From NCBI GenBank assembly GCA_023213395.1, contig CM041465.1:219549741-219613740 (forward strand): a stretch of DNA of 64,000 nucleotides, written 5' to 3'. Below, in pieces: positions 11,115 to 21,660 of the stretch. Source of the stretch: Cycas panzhihuaensis. Its lineage: Eukaryota > Cycadophyta. The number at the start of each line of letters is the position of its first letter. The stretch's first letter is position 1. A program made the position numbers and the translations under genes. Below the pieces are notes generated by a model. The model made no database searches and was not told the DNA's origin. It saw only the letters and a list, made by a program, of their open reading frames with translations.

Positions 11115-11510
11115 GCGATGTTCAAGGACGAGATGAACCAGGTTGTCTGCCTCAACATTGAGAGCCTGAGGAATGTGTCAGATTTCAACGGATGGAAAAT
11201 AAGTGAACAAGGACCTAGTGGTCGAGGTGAGGGCCCTCAAACATGAGCATCACACCTGGTAGACCTGGGTGAGATGGGACACCACAACCTAAGAGTTGCA
11301 GAAGAGGATGATGGGTCCACGATAGAAGTGAAGCACATCAGTAAGGGCCTCAATAACAGTTGTGTACTCAACTTTGTTATTGGTAGCCTCGGGAAGGAAG
11401 ATCCTAGAACGCATTAAGTCATGTCTAGAAGGATCACGAAGAATCCACGCAGTAGCAGAAGGGACAGGGTTACCATAGCTTCCGCCATTGGTGAAGATAA
11501 GTAATGCCAT
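11115..11510 (-). pseudogene. Extra RNase H, copy B, catalytic Asp lost
   Basis: This copy reads LLIFTNGGSYGNPVPSATAW, LPEATNNKVEYTTVIEAL and IILFCNS. Compared with copy A, the first and third catalytic Asp are both Asn (TDG to TNG, CDS to CNS). Each change is a single G-to-A transition. The Glu of the EY motif remains. The tail (FPSVEI-like, IPQALNVEAD) is recognisable at 11115-11200. It is part of the second 1-kb module and lies about 560 bases from the TATA box of the divergent antisense gene. Confidence 0.8.
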
Positions 11511-12068
11511 AACAAAAGAATGGAGGTCTCCATAGAGAAAGTACTAACAGAATTGATAGGTGAAGAGGAATCAACGATATGAAACTATCGTAGGAGACTC
11601 AAGTGGCTATCAATAAAGGCCACAAAGGGCAGGAACACCCAGAGATGGGGCTACCCAAGGGTAAAAAAAACTATCCGGCGGGCGAGAAAGAACCAGTGAT
11701 GAAAAGGCCCCTCTGGGGGTGCTAAAGGTCTCTTAAGGAAGCGAAGCACAGTCCTAAGTGGGGGGATGCTTCTTTTGGGAGCCCCATATGCACCAACAGG
11801 TAGCAAAAATGGGTTCAGGATGGCGAAACGAGCCAAGCGAGTATAAAGTTAAGTATAAATGGAGGTGGCACATAAAACGAGACAAAAAGGACCTCACAGG
11901 GCCAAAGAGAGGGGCACCATAAATGCACCCAAAGGATAAGGAGAAAAGAGGGCCACGGAGGAAAAATGGGAGACAGACCCAAAAGGCAAAGGTGATTAGG
12001 AGAGAGAGATGGTCCCAAGGGCTGTCGCAGTGAGAGAAACAGAAGAGGTACCCGTCGGGGGCCCCACC

Positions 12069-12076
12069 TATATAAG
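12069..12076 (+). promoter_or_regulatory. TATA box of the antisense gene
   Basis: TATATAAG, preceded by CCCCACC, stands 161 bases before the first ATG of the antisense gene (12237). The spacing would put transcription start near 12100 and give a 5' leader of about 135 bases. It points opposite to gag-pol. Prediction from sequence only. Confidence 0.5.
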
Positions 12077-12236
12077 AAAAACTTGTTGAAAATGGGATTC
12101 ATTTTCACAAGCTCACGATCGATTCAGAGCCCTTTTCCTTACACAGTGGAGCGCCGCCCAACTTTGGAGGTACATAGAGAGAGATCAGACCGTTGGATCG
12201 AGGCACGGAGATAATCAATGAGACCAAGCAGACGAG

Positions 12237-13932
12237 ATGGCGGTAGCGAGGCTAGATCCAGTAAGTAGATCATTCTTTTCCCAACCACTCTTGTCGTTTA
12301 AATTTAACAGCTTTTTAATACTTTTTAGTGTAGTTTTTAGCCCCTTACGGGTAAATGGAGATCTCATGGAGTCTGAATTGGACCTAGCGAGAGGAGGGAC
12401 CGAGGCATTAGGTAGCCCTAGTCTCGGTGGGCCTGAGCATGGCCCACCTGAGCAAAAAAAATTAGATTTTTTGGGTGGGAAACCCCCCTAGTGCAGGGGT
12501 GTCATCGGCCCCGTGGCAAAGATCGCGATACCGCGAACTTTATTGAGGGGCCACTGAGTTCATGCTAGAAACTCAGCAGGGCCCCATGCTAAACTCTTTA
12601 GTACCACAGAGTTTAGCGTGGTGTGAAGGCAGATAAACTGAAAACACAAAGGATGGCCTGAAGGATTGCCAAACCTAAACTAAGAAGGAATCAGGGGTAG
12701 TCCTAAAGGCAGAGAAGTAGGTCTAGATGAGTTCTAACTGGTCTTTGGGGTGTTTTGCAGGTAGTTATCGTGGTAGACAATCGCAAGAACATCGGAGTGG
12801 TAATGCTTAGTTTTATTGAGATGATATCCCATGGAGACAGGCAAGTGCTAGGGAGATGTAGCCTACTGAAGGCCATCTAGACACCATAGCATGCATTAGA
12901 TCAACACCTTCTAGTGGACAAAGTCTCTGGGATCGATGGCGGCATGCATTCCACCTCCCCCAAGTGGGAGATGTCACAGTTATACTAGGAGACATCCAGA
13001 GGATCTTGAGGGTACCAACAGCAGGAGCACCAATGTCGCTAGGGACATTGCCTAGTAATGATGCAGCATACAGGGAGGTAGCCACCTACTTCACAGGTCA
13101 TGACCAGTGGGAGAGGAGAGGCATACCTGTACAAAGTATGATTATGTCTCAGATTCCTCGAGTGAGGAAGTTGATTACATTATGCATTCTGTTCAGGATA
13201 TCTTTGAAACAGAACTGTAGGGACATACCCAGTGAATGGATGGATACTATAAGGAGATAAGAGGCTGGAGAGAGGCTAGATTGGGTTACATTGATATCAG
13301 CGAACTTGATCGCCTAGTTGGATGCCATCAGGGTGGCCAGGAAAAGAGGATTATCATACAGCATGCTCTTATCTCAACATGGGCTCCTATGGTCTACAAG
13401 TGGCAGACTCGGTTCAGGGGGACCGAGGACCAGGCATATGTCTGACACTTAGTGGAGGCTACATCATTGGACCTCCTCACCATGGCAGACTACATGATAA
13501 ATATGTGTAGAGGGTTGAGATGGGACAGCAATGACAGGGCTGGAGGAGCTGGAGGAGCCGTAGGTGGACCTAGAGGAGATGACGATGATGGTGATGATGG
13601 GGGTGATAGGGCAGGCCCATCAGGAGTAGCAGGTGGAGAGGTAGATCCATCATGGACCGCAGGAAGGGAGGCAGGACCATCAGGAGCTGCAGGAGGTGAG
13701 GCAGGTCCTTCAGGGACTGCAGAGAGAGGTAGGGCACCCCAGATGTCAGTCCAGAGGCTGAGGATGGTGGGGAGAGCCTAGGCAGTGATAGCTCCAGCAA
13801 AGGAGGGCAGAGGTGCCCCGATAAGTTAGGTTATCGGTGAGGTAGTACTAGAGGAGGAGGAGGTACCAGCAATAGGGGAAGGACCCGAGGAGGAGGTGAT
13901 CGTCCAAGTCATGGAACCGACAGTCCCAGCAT
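12237..13932 (+). pseudogene. Antisense plant-mobile-domain-like gene inside the Tat element
   Basis: A short first exon starts at ATG 12237 (MAVARLDP) and meets CCA|GTAAGT at 12261. A pyrimidine-rich TGTTTTGCAG acceptor ends at 12760. The second exon holds WRHAFHLPQVGDVTVILGDI (12930-12990), which matches the FHLP-x-GE-x-TVTL-x-D signature of the plant mobile domain (PMD, also called aminotransferase-like). It continues through IRGWREARLGYIDISELDRL (after one frameshift near 13236-13260) and ends in an acidic, Gly-rich tail with repeated AGPSGxAGGE (13600-13720) and a Glu-rich part (13840-13915). A donor candidate CAT|GTGAGA is at 13933. PMDs are known in plant transposons and in MAIN-family host proteins. 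Stops are mostly TAG or TGA one transition from CAG, TGG or CGA. Function in the element is unknown. Confidence 0.65.
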
Positions 13933-14059
13933 GTGAGATGCTACATTTTCCTATCATCCTTCGATTACTAGATATCTAGTTGTTTTGTTTTATTTGGTTT
14001 GTTTGGTATACATATATAGATATATATATATATTGACATATGGCGTGTTAGATTTGCAG

Positions 14060-14720
14060 GAGCCATGGATATTGGGAGGTTGGTCGAGGCAGTAGTCCGA
14101 GAGATGTTCCCCCGGGCCTACACAGATGGGCAAACCTCCATCTAGGCAGGAGAGGAGCCACGGTCGGCAGGAGCCCACATAGTAGCATTTGCCCCATTGG
14201 TCAGGGCTAGAGATGTGTAGGTAGCAGAGTCCCAGGAGCACAAGGCATGAGTGGGACGACTACAAGGTGAGCTAGATGGGACCAGAGTGGAGAGGGATGC
14301 TCTATGAGGCCGGGTCTAGGCAGTGGAGGCTCAGGGAGGAGAAGGTGGTGATGCAGAGACTAGCATCAGGGTAGCGGTGCTAGAGGAGTGACTCTGAGGG
14401 ATGGAAGAGATGCTCCGAAGGGTAGAGAGAAAGGGATCATATCTAGGCACAATATGATCAGGTAGTGGACCAGATAACGTCGAGGTCATTGCAGAGTAGG
14501 GCACATATTCATACGATAGCGATGACCCTGAGGAGGCCTCGATACAATGGGAGTAAGGCAGGGAGCTCCGAGATGTACAAGAGGAGTCTAGGAGGCATGT
14601 GGCCCCTAGGAGGGGAATCACATAGACCAGGAGATGACACACTAGGGGCAGGAGAGCATTAAAGAGTAGGAGATACCAGTTTTGATTTGGGAAAGTATCA
14701 GACCTCCAGGGAGTCACCAT
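14060..14720 (+). pseudogene. Third exon of the antisense gene: coiled coil
   Basis: An acceptor GATTTGCAG ends at 14059. The frame from ATG 14065 reads MDIGRLVEAVVREMFPRAY and then a heptad-like, Glu/Arg-rich stretch (VGRLQGELDGTRVERDAL, VLEE, MEEMLRRVERKGSYLGTI) to about 14450. Its stops are TGA or TAG, each one C-to-T change from CGA or CAG, so the ancestral frame was open across about 130 codons. Beyond 14460 the frame is less clear. A coiled coil suggests oligomerisation. Linking it to the PMD exon by splicing is inference from the splice-site sequences. Confidence 0.5.
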
Positions 14721-15429
14721 ATATTACCACATGATTGTGCTCCTCCCTGCAAGGATTCCAGCTTCCCGCGGATGATGTACTATACCATTTGTATGATATG
14801 ATACATTATGATTTCATGTATATAGACAGGGCCATTGGGACCCCATTTGATATATGATGATATGTGCGATGACACATGATGATAGATTATGTTGCATTTG
14901 CTTTTATATGTATATTTGTGTGTATATATGTGAGGGTGCACGGGTGCACGAGGAGCTATAGATCATGATGTTTTGAGTTGATTATCATATGGTTTGTGTT
15001 TAAGGCTTGCTTAAGTTACACACACTTCCTTTCATACAGGGCCACATTCCTAGCGGGCGCACATACAATCACCATGAGCATCAACGATGGATATATGTAG
15101 GGCTAGGAGATAGGGAACTATACATGTCCATATAGGAGCATAGCAGAAGATGCAATGGAAGTGCTGACGAGACAGAGAGTAACGATACTTGAGCACTCCA
15201 TCCTAGTTGTTGAGTGTTTCCAGGCTTAGGAGTGATAGGGACAACACACCCAATTAGGAGGACGAGCCCCACAAAGAGAGGGGGACAAGGGGTTCTGTGG
15301 GTGGAACCCAAGAGAAGTAAGGAGGCCACCCCAAACTGCCATTCTACCTGTGACTAGGGTGAATGGGGACGTGCTTAGGGTGGTAGTTTAGGCTCATTTC
15401 AGAGTGCAAGGAGAGGAGTGGTCATGCGT
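14721..15429 (+). other. Possible 3' end of the antisense gene
   Basis: A TG/TA-rich stretch (14760-15000) is followed by another acceptor-like CTTTCATACAG ending near 15040 and a moderately open plus-strand stretch to 15360. No domain is recognised. On the minus strand this is the region just after integrase. It could be a fourth exon plus 3' UTR or plain spacer. Confidence 0.3.
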
Positions 15430-16560
15430 AAAATTTCTTCGGGAATTTCCCATTAATAGCCTTCTCAAATTCAAGACCCTCCAGGGTGGAAATCCTATAG
15501 GTGTTGTTACCGAGGCTCTTGAGAATGATGAAGGGGCCAACCCATTTGGGTCTAAACTTGGTCAGGCGGTCATGGAGATACTCCAGCTTGAGGACATGCT
15601 CCCCAAGATGTAAAGGGCAAGAATGAAGGTGTTTGCCATATGTCCTTCGTGCCCTAGCCTTAGAAGCGAGGTTTGCTTAGTAGGCAATCAAGCACTTCTT
15701 ATCTAAGGCCTCAAGGTCTAAGAGGTGAGCCTGCCAGATAGACTCCTCATCAACAAGACCTTGAAGAGAGACTTACAAGGAGGGAATCTCCACTTCTAAT
15801 GGGAAAACCACCTCTATCCCATAGACTAGGGAGAAAAGGATCATTCCCATAGTCGTACGAATAGACGTGCGATATGCCCATAGAGCAGAAGAAAGTTGAA
15901 GATGCCAATCTCTTTAAGATTGGGCTATGATTTTCTTTAAAATATTTATAAGGGTTTTGTTGAATGATTCAACTTGGTCATTGGCCTTAGGGTAATAGGG
16001 AGAGGAGGTTTTATGAGAAATGTTAAATTTCTTACAGAGTTTGTCCATCTCCCTATTACAGAAAGGAGTCCCATTATCCGTGATCAAGACGTCAAGAACT
16101 CCAAAACGGTAGATGATGTGCTAGTAAATGAAGGTGGCTATCGTCTTAGTAGGAGTGGTGGTCAAAGGAATTGCTTCCACCCATTTAGTGAAGTACTCTG
16201 TAACAGTCAAGATGAACTTATGCTATGACAAAGAGGATGGGGATATGGCCCCAATAAGGTCCAACCCCCATTGGAAGAAGGGCCATGGAGATATAACGGG
16301 ATGGAGAGCCTCATAAAGTAAGTGAGTGATGTTGGCGTACTACTGGCACCGCCAACATCTCAGGGCATAAGCATGGGCATCCTTAAAGAGGGATGGCCAG
16401 TAATACCCCATATGGATGATCCTTGGGGCCATGGATTGGCCTCTAAAGTGGTCCCTGCAAATGTCGTTGTGACATTCACAGAGTATTTGGTTTGCTTTGT
16501 TGGGGTTAATGCAACAAAGAAGGATCTCTTGTATAATACTTCGCCTATAAGGAAGTATTG
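15430..16560 (-). pseudogene. Tat-like integrase
   Basis: Minus strand shows a zinc-binding N-terminal part with MGYYWPSLFKDAHAYALRC (about 16330-16400), then the catalytic core: WGLDLIGAI (first Asp, near 16255), LITDNGTPFCN (second Asp, near 16075) and DQVESFNKTL (Glu, near 15975). All three D-D-E residues remain. DWHLQLSSALWAYRTSI follows (about 15860-15910), then a C-terminal part (FRPKWVGPFIILKSLGNN) ending near 15440. This is the standard Ty3/gypsy integrase, here in the form seen in Tat elements. Stops and at least two frameshifts break it. It inserts element cDNA into host chromosomes. Confidence 0.88.
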
Positions 16561-17215
16561 CCTAGCAGTAGCCTGAATATGAGACCTAACTTTGTTGCAA
16601 CCTTCAGGGCGGTACTACTGCTAAGCAAGGTATTATACAACATCTTCATACCACTCACTGTTAGCAAGCGGATGAGGGGGAGAGTCCTGAATGGCCAGGA
16701 TAGGCTCATTAGGGAGAGAATCATCAATGAGAACATCAAAAGGGTTCAGGATTGGGGTGTCAGTGAGTTGCTCAGCCACCACCATCCCCTTCTTTGACTT
16801 CCTGTTATCAATTTGGAGTTCAAATTCCTAAAGGAGGATGGCCCATTTGTCAGTCCTACCTATCAAGTTGGGTCGAGTGAGTAAATATCATAGGGGATCG
16901 GATTAGACGATCACCCAAGTGGTATTCTCAAGCAAATAATGCCTAAACTACTTGGTTGCATATACCAAGGAGAGACACTCCTTCTCAGTAGGGGAGTAGT
17001 TATGTTCAATAGCCGCGAGAGTGTGACTGATGAAATAAATAGTCCTCTCGGTTCCCAAATAATCCTCCTGGGCTAACATAGCACCCAAGGACTCATCGAT
17101 AGCTGAGGTGTAAAGAATGAATGGCCTATCAAAGAGAGGGGGTATCAATGTTGGGGTGGAAGTGAGGGCTTCCTTAAGTTCTTCAAAGGCTTACTAGGCC
17201 TTTGAAGACCAAATG
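16561..17215 (-). pseudogene. RT-associated RNase H and linker
   Basis: Minus strand 17148-16948 reads DRPFILYTSAIDESLGAMLA, then AQEDYLGTERTIYFISHTLA and NYSPTEKECLSLVYATK. These are the standard landmarks of the Ty3/gypsy RNase H fused to RT (RT_RNaseH family), with E in EKECL. The expected first Asp (A-S-D or V-S-D) is replaced in YTSAID, where the order is shifted. It sits directly downstream of RT. The linker 16561-16940 contains the rest of the fold and DVLIDDSLPNEPI-like acidic spacer leading to integrase. Confidence 0.8.
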
Positions 17216-18430
17216 AACAGGGCTCCCTTCTTTAATAGATTGGTGAGAAGCTTGGCATTTATAGCAAAATTTGCTAAGAAACGCCTAAGGAATCTGAGCC
17301 TACCTAAGAACGACTTAATCTGTCGTTGGGTTTTAGGAGGCGGCATGTCAAGGATGGCCTTGACTTTATCGAGGTTGATTTAGATCCCTTGTTTTAACAC
17401 AAGAAAACCAAGGAGTTTGCCATATGTCATGGCAAATATGCATTTAAGAGGGTTGAGGCTCACATGGTATTTGTAGGATCGTATAAAGATGACCCACAAA
17501 TCAGAAGGATGACGGGCTCTAACATGTGAGAGACCCATCATATCATCCATGAAGACCTCTAAGGATCTGTTGATAAGGTCATGAAAAATGAATTACATAG
17601 CCCTCTGATAGGTGGTACCTACATTCTTTAATCTGAAGGGCATCGCCTTATAGGTGAAGGTACCCATGGAGTAGTAAATGCCATCTTATGACAGTCTTTG
17701 GGAGAAATCTGGATTTGGTTGTAGCTGGAGAAACTGTCAATTAAGGACATGACTTCAAAACTGGTGGTTTGATCAATGATCTAATCGATGAAGGGAAGTG
17801 GGAAGTTGTCCTTAGGACATGCGTTGTTGATGTCTCAACAATTAATACATATCTAAATTGTCCCATTCTTTTTAGCAACATGGACAATATTAGACACCCA
17901 CTTAGGGTAGTCGATGGAAGTGATTAACCCTGCATTCAGGAGTTTCTTAACTTCCATCTTGATAGCAGCTAAAATCTTAGGGTGAAGAGGGCATTACCTT
18001 TTACCCATAAGGCGAGCGCCCAGGATAGTGGTGAGGTTGTGGGTAATGATCGAAGGGTCAATCCCCTTAATATCAGAATAGTCCAATGTGAAGATGTCTC
18101 GAAACTCCTAGAATATAAGGGTATACTCCTTCATTTCATCAAGAAGGCATTCTACTCCCACCTTAATGACCTTGCCTGGGGCGAGGACTATGTCCTGGGT
18201 TACCCCCACGCATATGGCATTCCCCTCCTCAAAGTGAATGGGGGCTTGATCAACAAGAAGAGGCAGAATAGGAGACGAAATTAGGTTGATAAGGGAAGAC
18301 CCAATAGCTAGGACCTTCTGATGGCCAAGCCTATGGTGACCAGAAGGGAGATTAGGCATGGAGCCCACTAAATACACAAGCAGAGCCTCATCATCCTTAA
18401 AGTAATCCACCCCGAGGATGACCACACTTC
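17216..18430 (-). pseudogene. Tat-like reverse transcriptase
   Basis: After a linker (VDYFKDDEALLVYLVGSMPN, 18340-18410) the RT begins with GIDPSIITHNL and KRxCPLHPKILAAIKMEVKK. It continues with LLNAGLITSIDYPKWVSNIV, AKKNGT, ACPKDNFPLPFID, MSLIDSFSSYNQIQI (motif A; the expected M-D-G-F-S-G-Y-N-Q-I reads IDSFSSYNQI, so Asp is kept) and TTYQRAM. The motif C region reads VFMDDMM near 17550, keeping both Asp. Order and spacing match Ty3/gypsy RT. Nonsense codons are many, for instance in the NC-x-DINNACP segment. Both key Asp motifs survive although the frame does not. Confidence 0.88.
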
Positions 18431-19720
18431 AAGAAGATGAGGAGAGAGGGGAAGTAGAAGCAGCAGGACTGTGGTAGTTGGCACACTGCTCGACATACCT
18501 AGAAGTCTCTCTGCAAGAGTCGGGAAGAGGACTCCTATAAGGGATAATGGGAGGCTCCCTGACTTCATTGTCTACAGGGGGAGATGAAGGGGGGAGACTC
18601 AAGGATGCTTGATCAACAGGAGCAATGACATGAGACATAAGAGAAGAGTTAGTTTCTTCAACAATGGGGGTTACAGATCAGTACCTGGAATGGAGGTGCC
18701 CCCTACTCGTGCCTAAGAAGGAGATAGGGTGAGGGAAATCCTCATCCTCGCCATGAGACTCATCATCGCTAAGTATGGTAAGGTACCCATAGCTTCTAAC
18801 ACCAATAGGGGAAAAACATGTGAGGTTGGAAGAAGAAGATGAAGGATCTTATTCCAAAGGGGATGGATTAGGGATGTCGATGGAGAAAGCAGAGGCATAG
18901 GTAGAAAGGTCCTTGTCGCCTTTAGCTTGGCCATGAACCGCTTGACGAGGCTAGCATGGTTGCTTAGTGGGAGGAGGCTCCTGGGAGATAACCTTCATTC
19001 ACCCTTCATAGACGAATTTAAGTTGTCCCTAATAGAACAAGCACACCGCTCCCATTTGGTCAAGCCATAGGCATCCCAATAAAAGATTGTAGTCAACATC
19101 AATGTCGAGAACTATAATATCAGTGAGGATAGTCTTGTCCTTAAGAGTAAGAGGGATGGACACCAATCCCAAGGGTGTCTTTTTGCTACCATTATATCCT
19201 TGACACCGTTATGGAACTGGCTCCAAGGTTGATATACCAAGCTATTGCATGACACGTAAGGGCATGGCATTAATAGAAGAACCATTATTAACAAAGGTTC
19301 TCCATAAAGTACAATTAGGAGCATCAATGGTTATGGTGAAAAGGAAGTGCCACTGGCGCTCCCTTTCACTGGCAGGGGAGAGATCCTTAAGATCGAAAGA
19401 GATGATGGATTCGTAACTTAGGGCAACACCCAAGACATGAATGGACGCGTCACCTAATCCTAAGGCTTCCAGAGGAAGCATGTGTTGTTCGGGGCAGCTC
19501 CTCAAGACGTCCATTATGGACATTTCGGTGGCCACGGTATGAAGCTTATCAACGATGGAGAAAGACTTCCCCTTCGCAGTGGGTTGGGGAAGAGCCCTTC
19601 GAAAGTCATAATGAATGGGGCACACAAGAATAGTCTTGTGGAGTGCAGGGACTTCTGGGAGAGAGGATTTTGGAAGAGGGTCAAAGTGAGGTATAGATGA
19701 AGAGGCATCGTTCACCTCTT
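18431..19720 (-). pseudogene. Tat-like aspartic protease region
   Basis: An open stretch on the minus strand from 19715 to 19242 (157 codons) reads MDVLRSCPEQHMLPLEALGL, then IDAPNCTLWRTFVNNGSSIN and AMPLRVM. FVNNGSSINAMPL is the active-site loop of Ty3/gypsy proteases (usually V-D-x-G-S-S), with Asp changed to Asn, which would abolish catalysis. Downstream, VDYNLLLGCLWL (about 19065-19100) is the conserved flap-end segment, followed by a variable linker to RT (18431-18980). It would cut the Gag-Pol polyprotein during particle maturation. Confidence 0.82.
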
Positions 19721-20389
19721 TGACTGCTTAAGACCAGGTTAGAGCATACAATGGAGTAGTCTCAAGCATCTGAATGACCTTCTTTCCCTTGTTTCGAGAT
19801 GGTGAAGGTGAAGGAGTACGATAGTCAGGGGAACCCGAAGAGGAGGATGAATTCCTTACTCCCTTTCCTTTAGATTGTGAAGGGCGAGGATTTGGGGATC
19901 TTCCTCGGTTCTGTTTGTTCTTTTGTTGGTGATTACGATTGCATTCCCCATGTTTAGGGAAGGGATCTCTATGGACAGGCTAGTCTAGGTTGGGCCTAAA
20001 TGCCCATTTGGGGGAAGAGTCGTGTTGCAGGGTAGCCCTAGGATGCTAGGTCTGACATCGCGAATCTTTGTGGAAGCATTCTCCATGGATGGAGCACCAC
20101 TTCTTTTCAAGGGATTAATCGATCTTCCTCACTAGAGAAGACTAGGTGTTACCACCCTTAGGACGAGCAGCTTGGGAATCCTAGTGGACTGGCTTATGCG
20201 ATGTGGGGGATGAAGGAGCTTGGAGCTTGAGCTCTATCATAGTATGTTCAAATGAACATATGGCTGAAGTGAGATGATCTAGGGTCTTCTCAGTAGGATG
20301 AGAAGAAGACCTAGCGGGTTGTTGGGTTTTGGTTTCTCATGGTGGTGGAGGCACCTCACGTCATTGTGAGGGCTTTAGAGGCTTCTTGA

Positions 20390-20960
20390 GTCCAACCTAG
20401 ATCTCAACGGCCTCAAGCGCCAAGCACTCCACTACAGTAGAGTCACACATAGTCACCCCCATCTTAAGGACTTTGATGTGGACTTTTGGATGAAGGGCGT
20501 TGACAAAGAGGTCCCTCTTCAACTCCTCAGGCAAAGTCACCTTAGTGGAATGAAGAAGGTCATGAAAACGTCTCACAAAGTCACAATTCATTTCATCGTG
20601 ACCTTGGTTAGGAGATAAAAGGGGTTTTATCCCACTCTCGAATGGACAAGCTACGTGAAAGTAGTTGATGAATTCATCCACAAGCTGCTGGAATGAAAAA
20701 ATAGAATGTGCACGTAGGCAATAAAACCACTTCAGGGCATCGCCTTGAAGGGATCACGGGAAAAGTTTCATGAGAATGTGGTCATAGGCCCAGTGGTCGA
20801 TGCATGCCATAGAAAAACTACAAACATGCTCTGCTAGGTCCTATCATGAAGTTCCATCAAATTTGGGGACTTCAGGAGGGTGAGGCAGTAAGTTAGTTCT
20901 TAATGCCTCAATATATAGGGGCATCAACCTATAGTCCATAAAGGGGGGTGCCCTCAACTA
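20390..20960 (-). pseudogene. Tat-like gag capsid
   Basis: Minus strand reads LQGDALKWFYCL followed by SIFSFQQLVDEFINYFHVAC (20650-20750), then RRFHDLLHSTKVTLPEELKR and DLFVNALHPKV. These are the core signatures of Retrotrans_gag: G-x-A-x-x-W-F ... F-x-x-L-x-x-x-F ... F-x-x-L-x-P. The 95-codon open stretch 20681-20397 carries most of it. Between this and the protease (19720-20390) is low-complexity charged sequence with no clear zinc knuckle. Confidence 0.8.
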
Positions 20961-21149
20961 GATCATAGGGTCAACAGAAGTAGAAAAAGATAGTGGGCAG
21001 GGTTGCCTGAATCCTCCTTGGAGGGTTTGGTTTGAAAAGGGATGTTGTCCTCCCATTGTTTGGTGAGAAGGTATGAATCCCATATTCGAAGAGACATGCA
21101 AAGAACTGAATGGGTGTGATGGACCCATTCCTCCTAAAGGGAATGCTCC

Positions 21150-21660
21150 TTGTTAGAAAGGAGCTTGAGGGAGAATGCCTTGGGAGGGGGCTGGCCCTCC
21201 TTGCAAAGGCGTCATATGAGGTGCCATATAGGATGGCGGAAAGGAGGGGTGAGAGACTAGATTTTGTCCATATGGGCTGCCCATGGGTGGCGCGACCCCA
21301 TAAGGATACAAAGGGTCCACCCCATAAGTAGGAAGGGAGTTCCCTTTATCATGTCCCCATGATTGAGCAATGTAACCGAGAGGCACGTAGAGAGAAGAGT
21401 CCCTAGGTTGGTGCTGAGGGTGTGTGGGGACGGACCCTACATGACTAGAAATAGGAGGACATGCAAGTCCCCTAGGTCTAGTAGGCGGTGGATAGACAAT
21501 GGTCAAAGGAGGACTAGTCGTTTGACTATACAGGGGCATGCTCAACCTGAATTAAGAAGAAGACATACCCTGGGTGGTCCCCAAGGAATATAAACTATGG
21601 GGATAAGTGGATGAGATGAGAGGTAGGCTCATCGTAGGTAAGGAAGTTGAATGGGATGAG
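21150..21660 (-). pseudogene. Tat-like gag N-terminal, proline-rich
   Basis: A 130-codon open stretch (21545-21153) is rich in Pro, Ser, Gly and Tyr (for example TTSPPLTIVYPPPTRPRGLA, YPYGVAPPMGSPYGQ). It has no family motif of its own. It lies upstream of the capsid in the same strand and between the primer site and the capsid, as in long Tat-type Gag proteins. The true start is not determined. Confidence 0.6.

Larger units (their letters stand above)
9990..12050. repeat. Tandem duplication of a ~1.02-kb module with an extra RNase H
   Basis: 9990-11010 and 11011-12050 are direct copies offset by 1015 bases (for example TCTCAAGGTGGGTC at 10071 and 11086). Similarity covers the RNase H and several hundred bases on its 5' side (in minus orientation), including TTGTGCCC/GGGCCT-rich parts around 10850 and 11890. 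The second copy ends just before the TATA box of the antisense gene at 12069. Divergence by eye is about 15-20 percent, so the duplication may predate or be about as old as the insertion. Confidence 0.85.

Noticed and set aside
10617-12108. Hydrophobic-looking minus-strand frames (Leu/Phe/Pro-rich) in the duplicated module
   Set aside because: Considered as a membrane or envelope-like protein, but frames differ between the two module copies and no signal peptide or transmembrane pattern is conserved.
13570-13800. Minus-strand Leu/His/Pro-rich open frame opposite the PMD gene tail
   Set aside because: It is the shadow of the AGPSGxAGGE and Asp-rich repeats on the plus strand; the plus frame has the family motifs.
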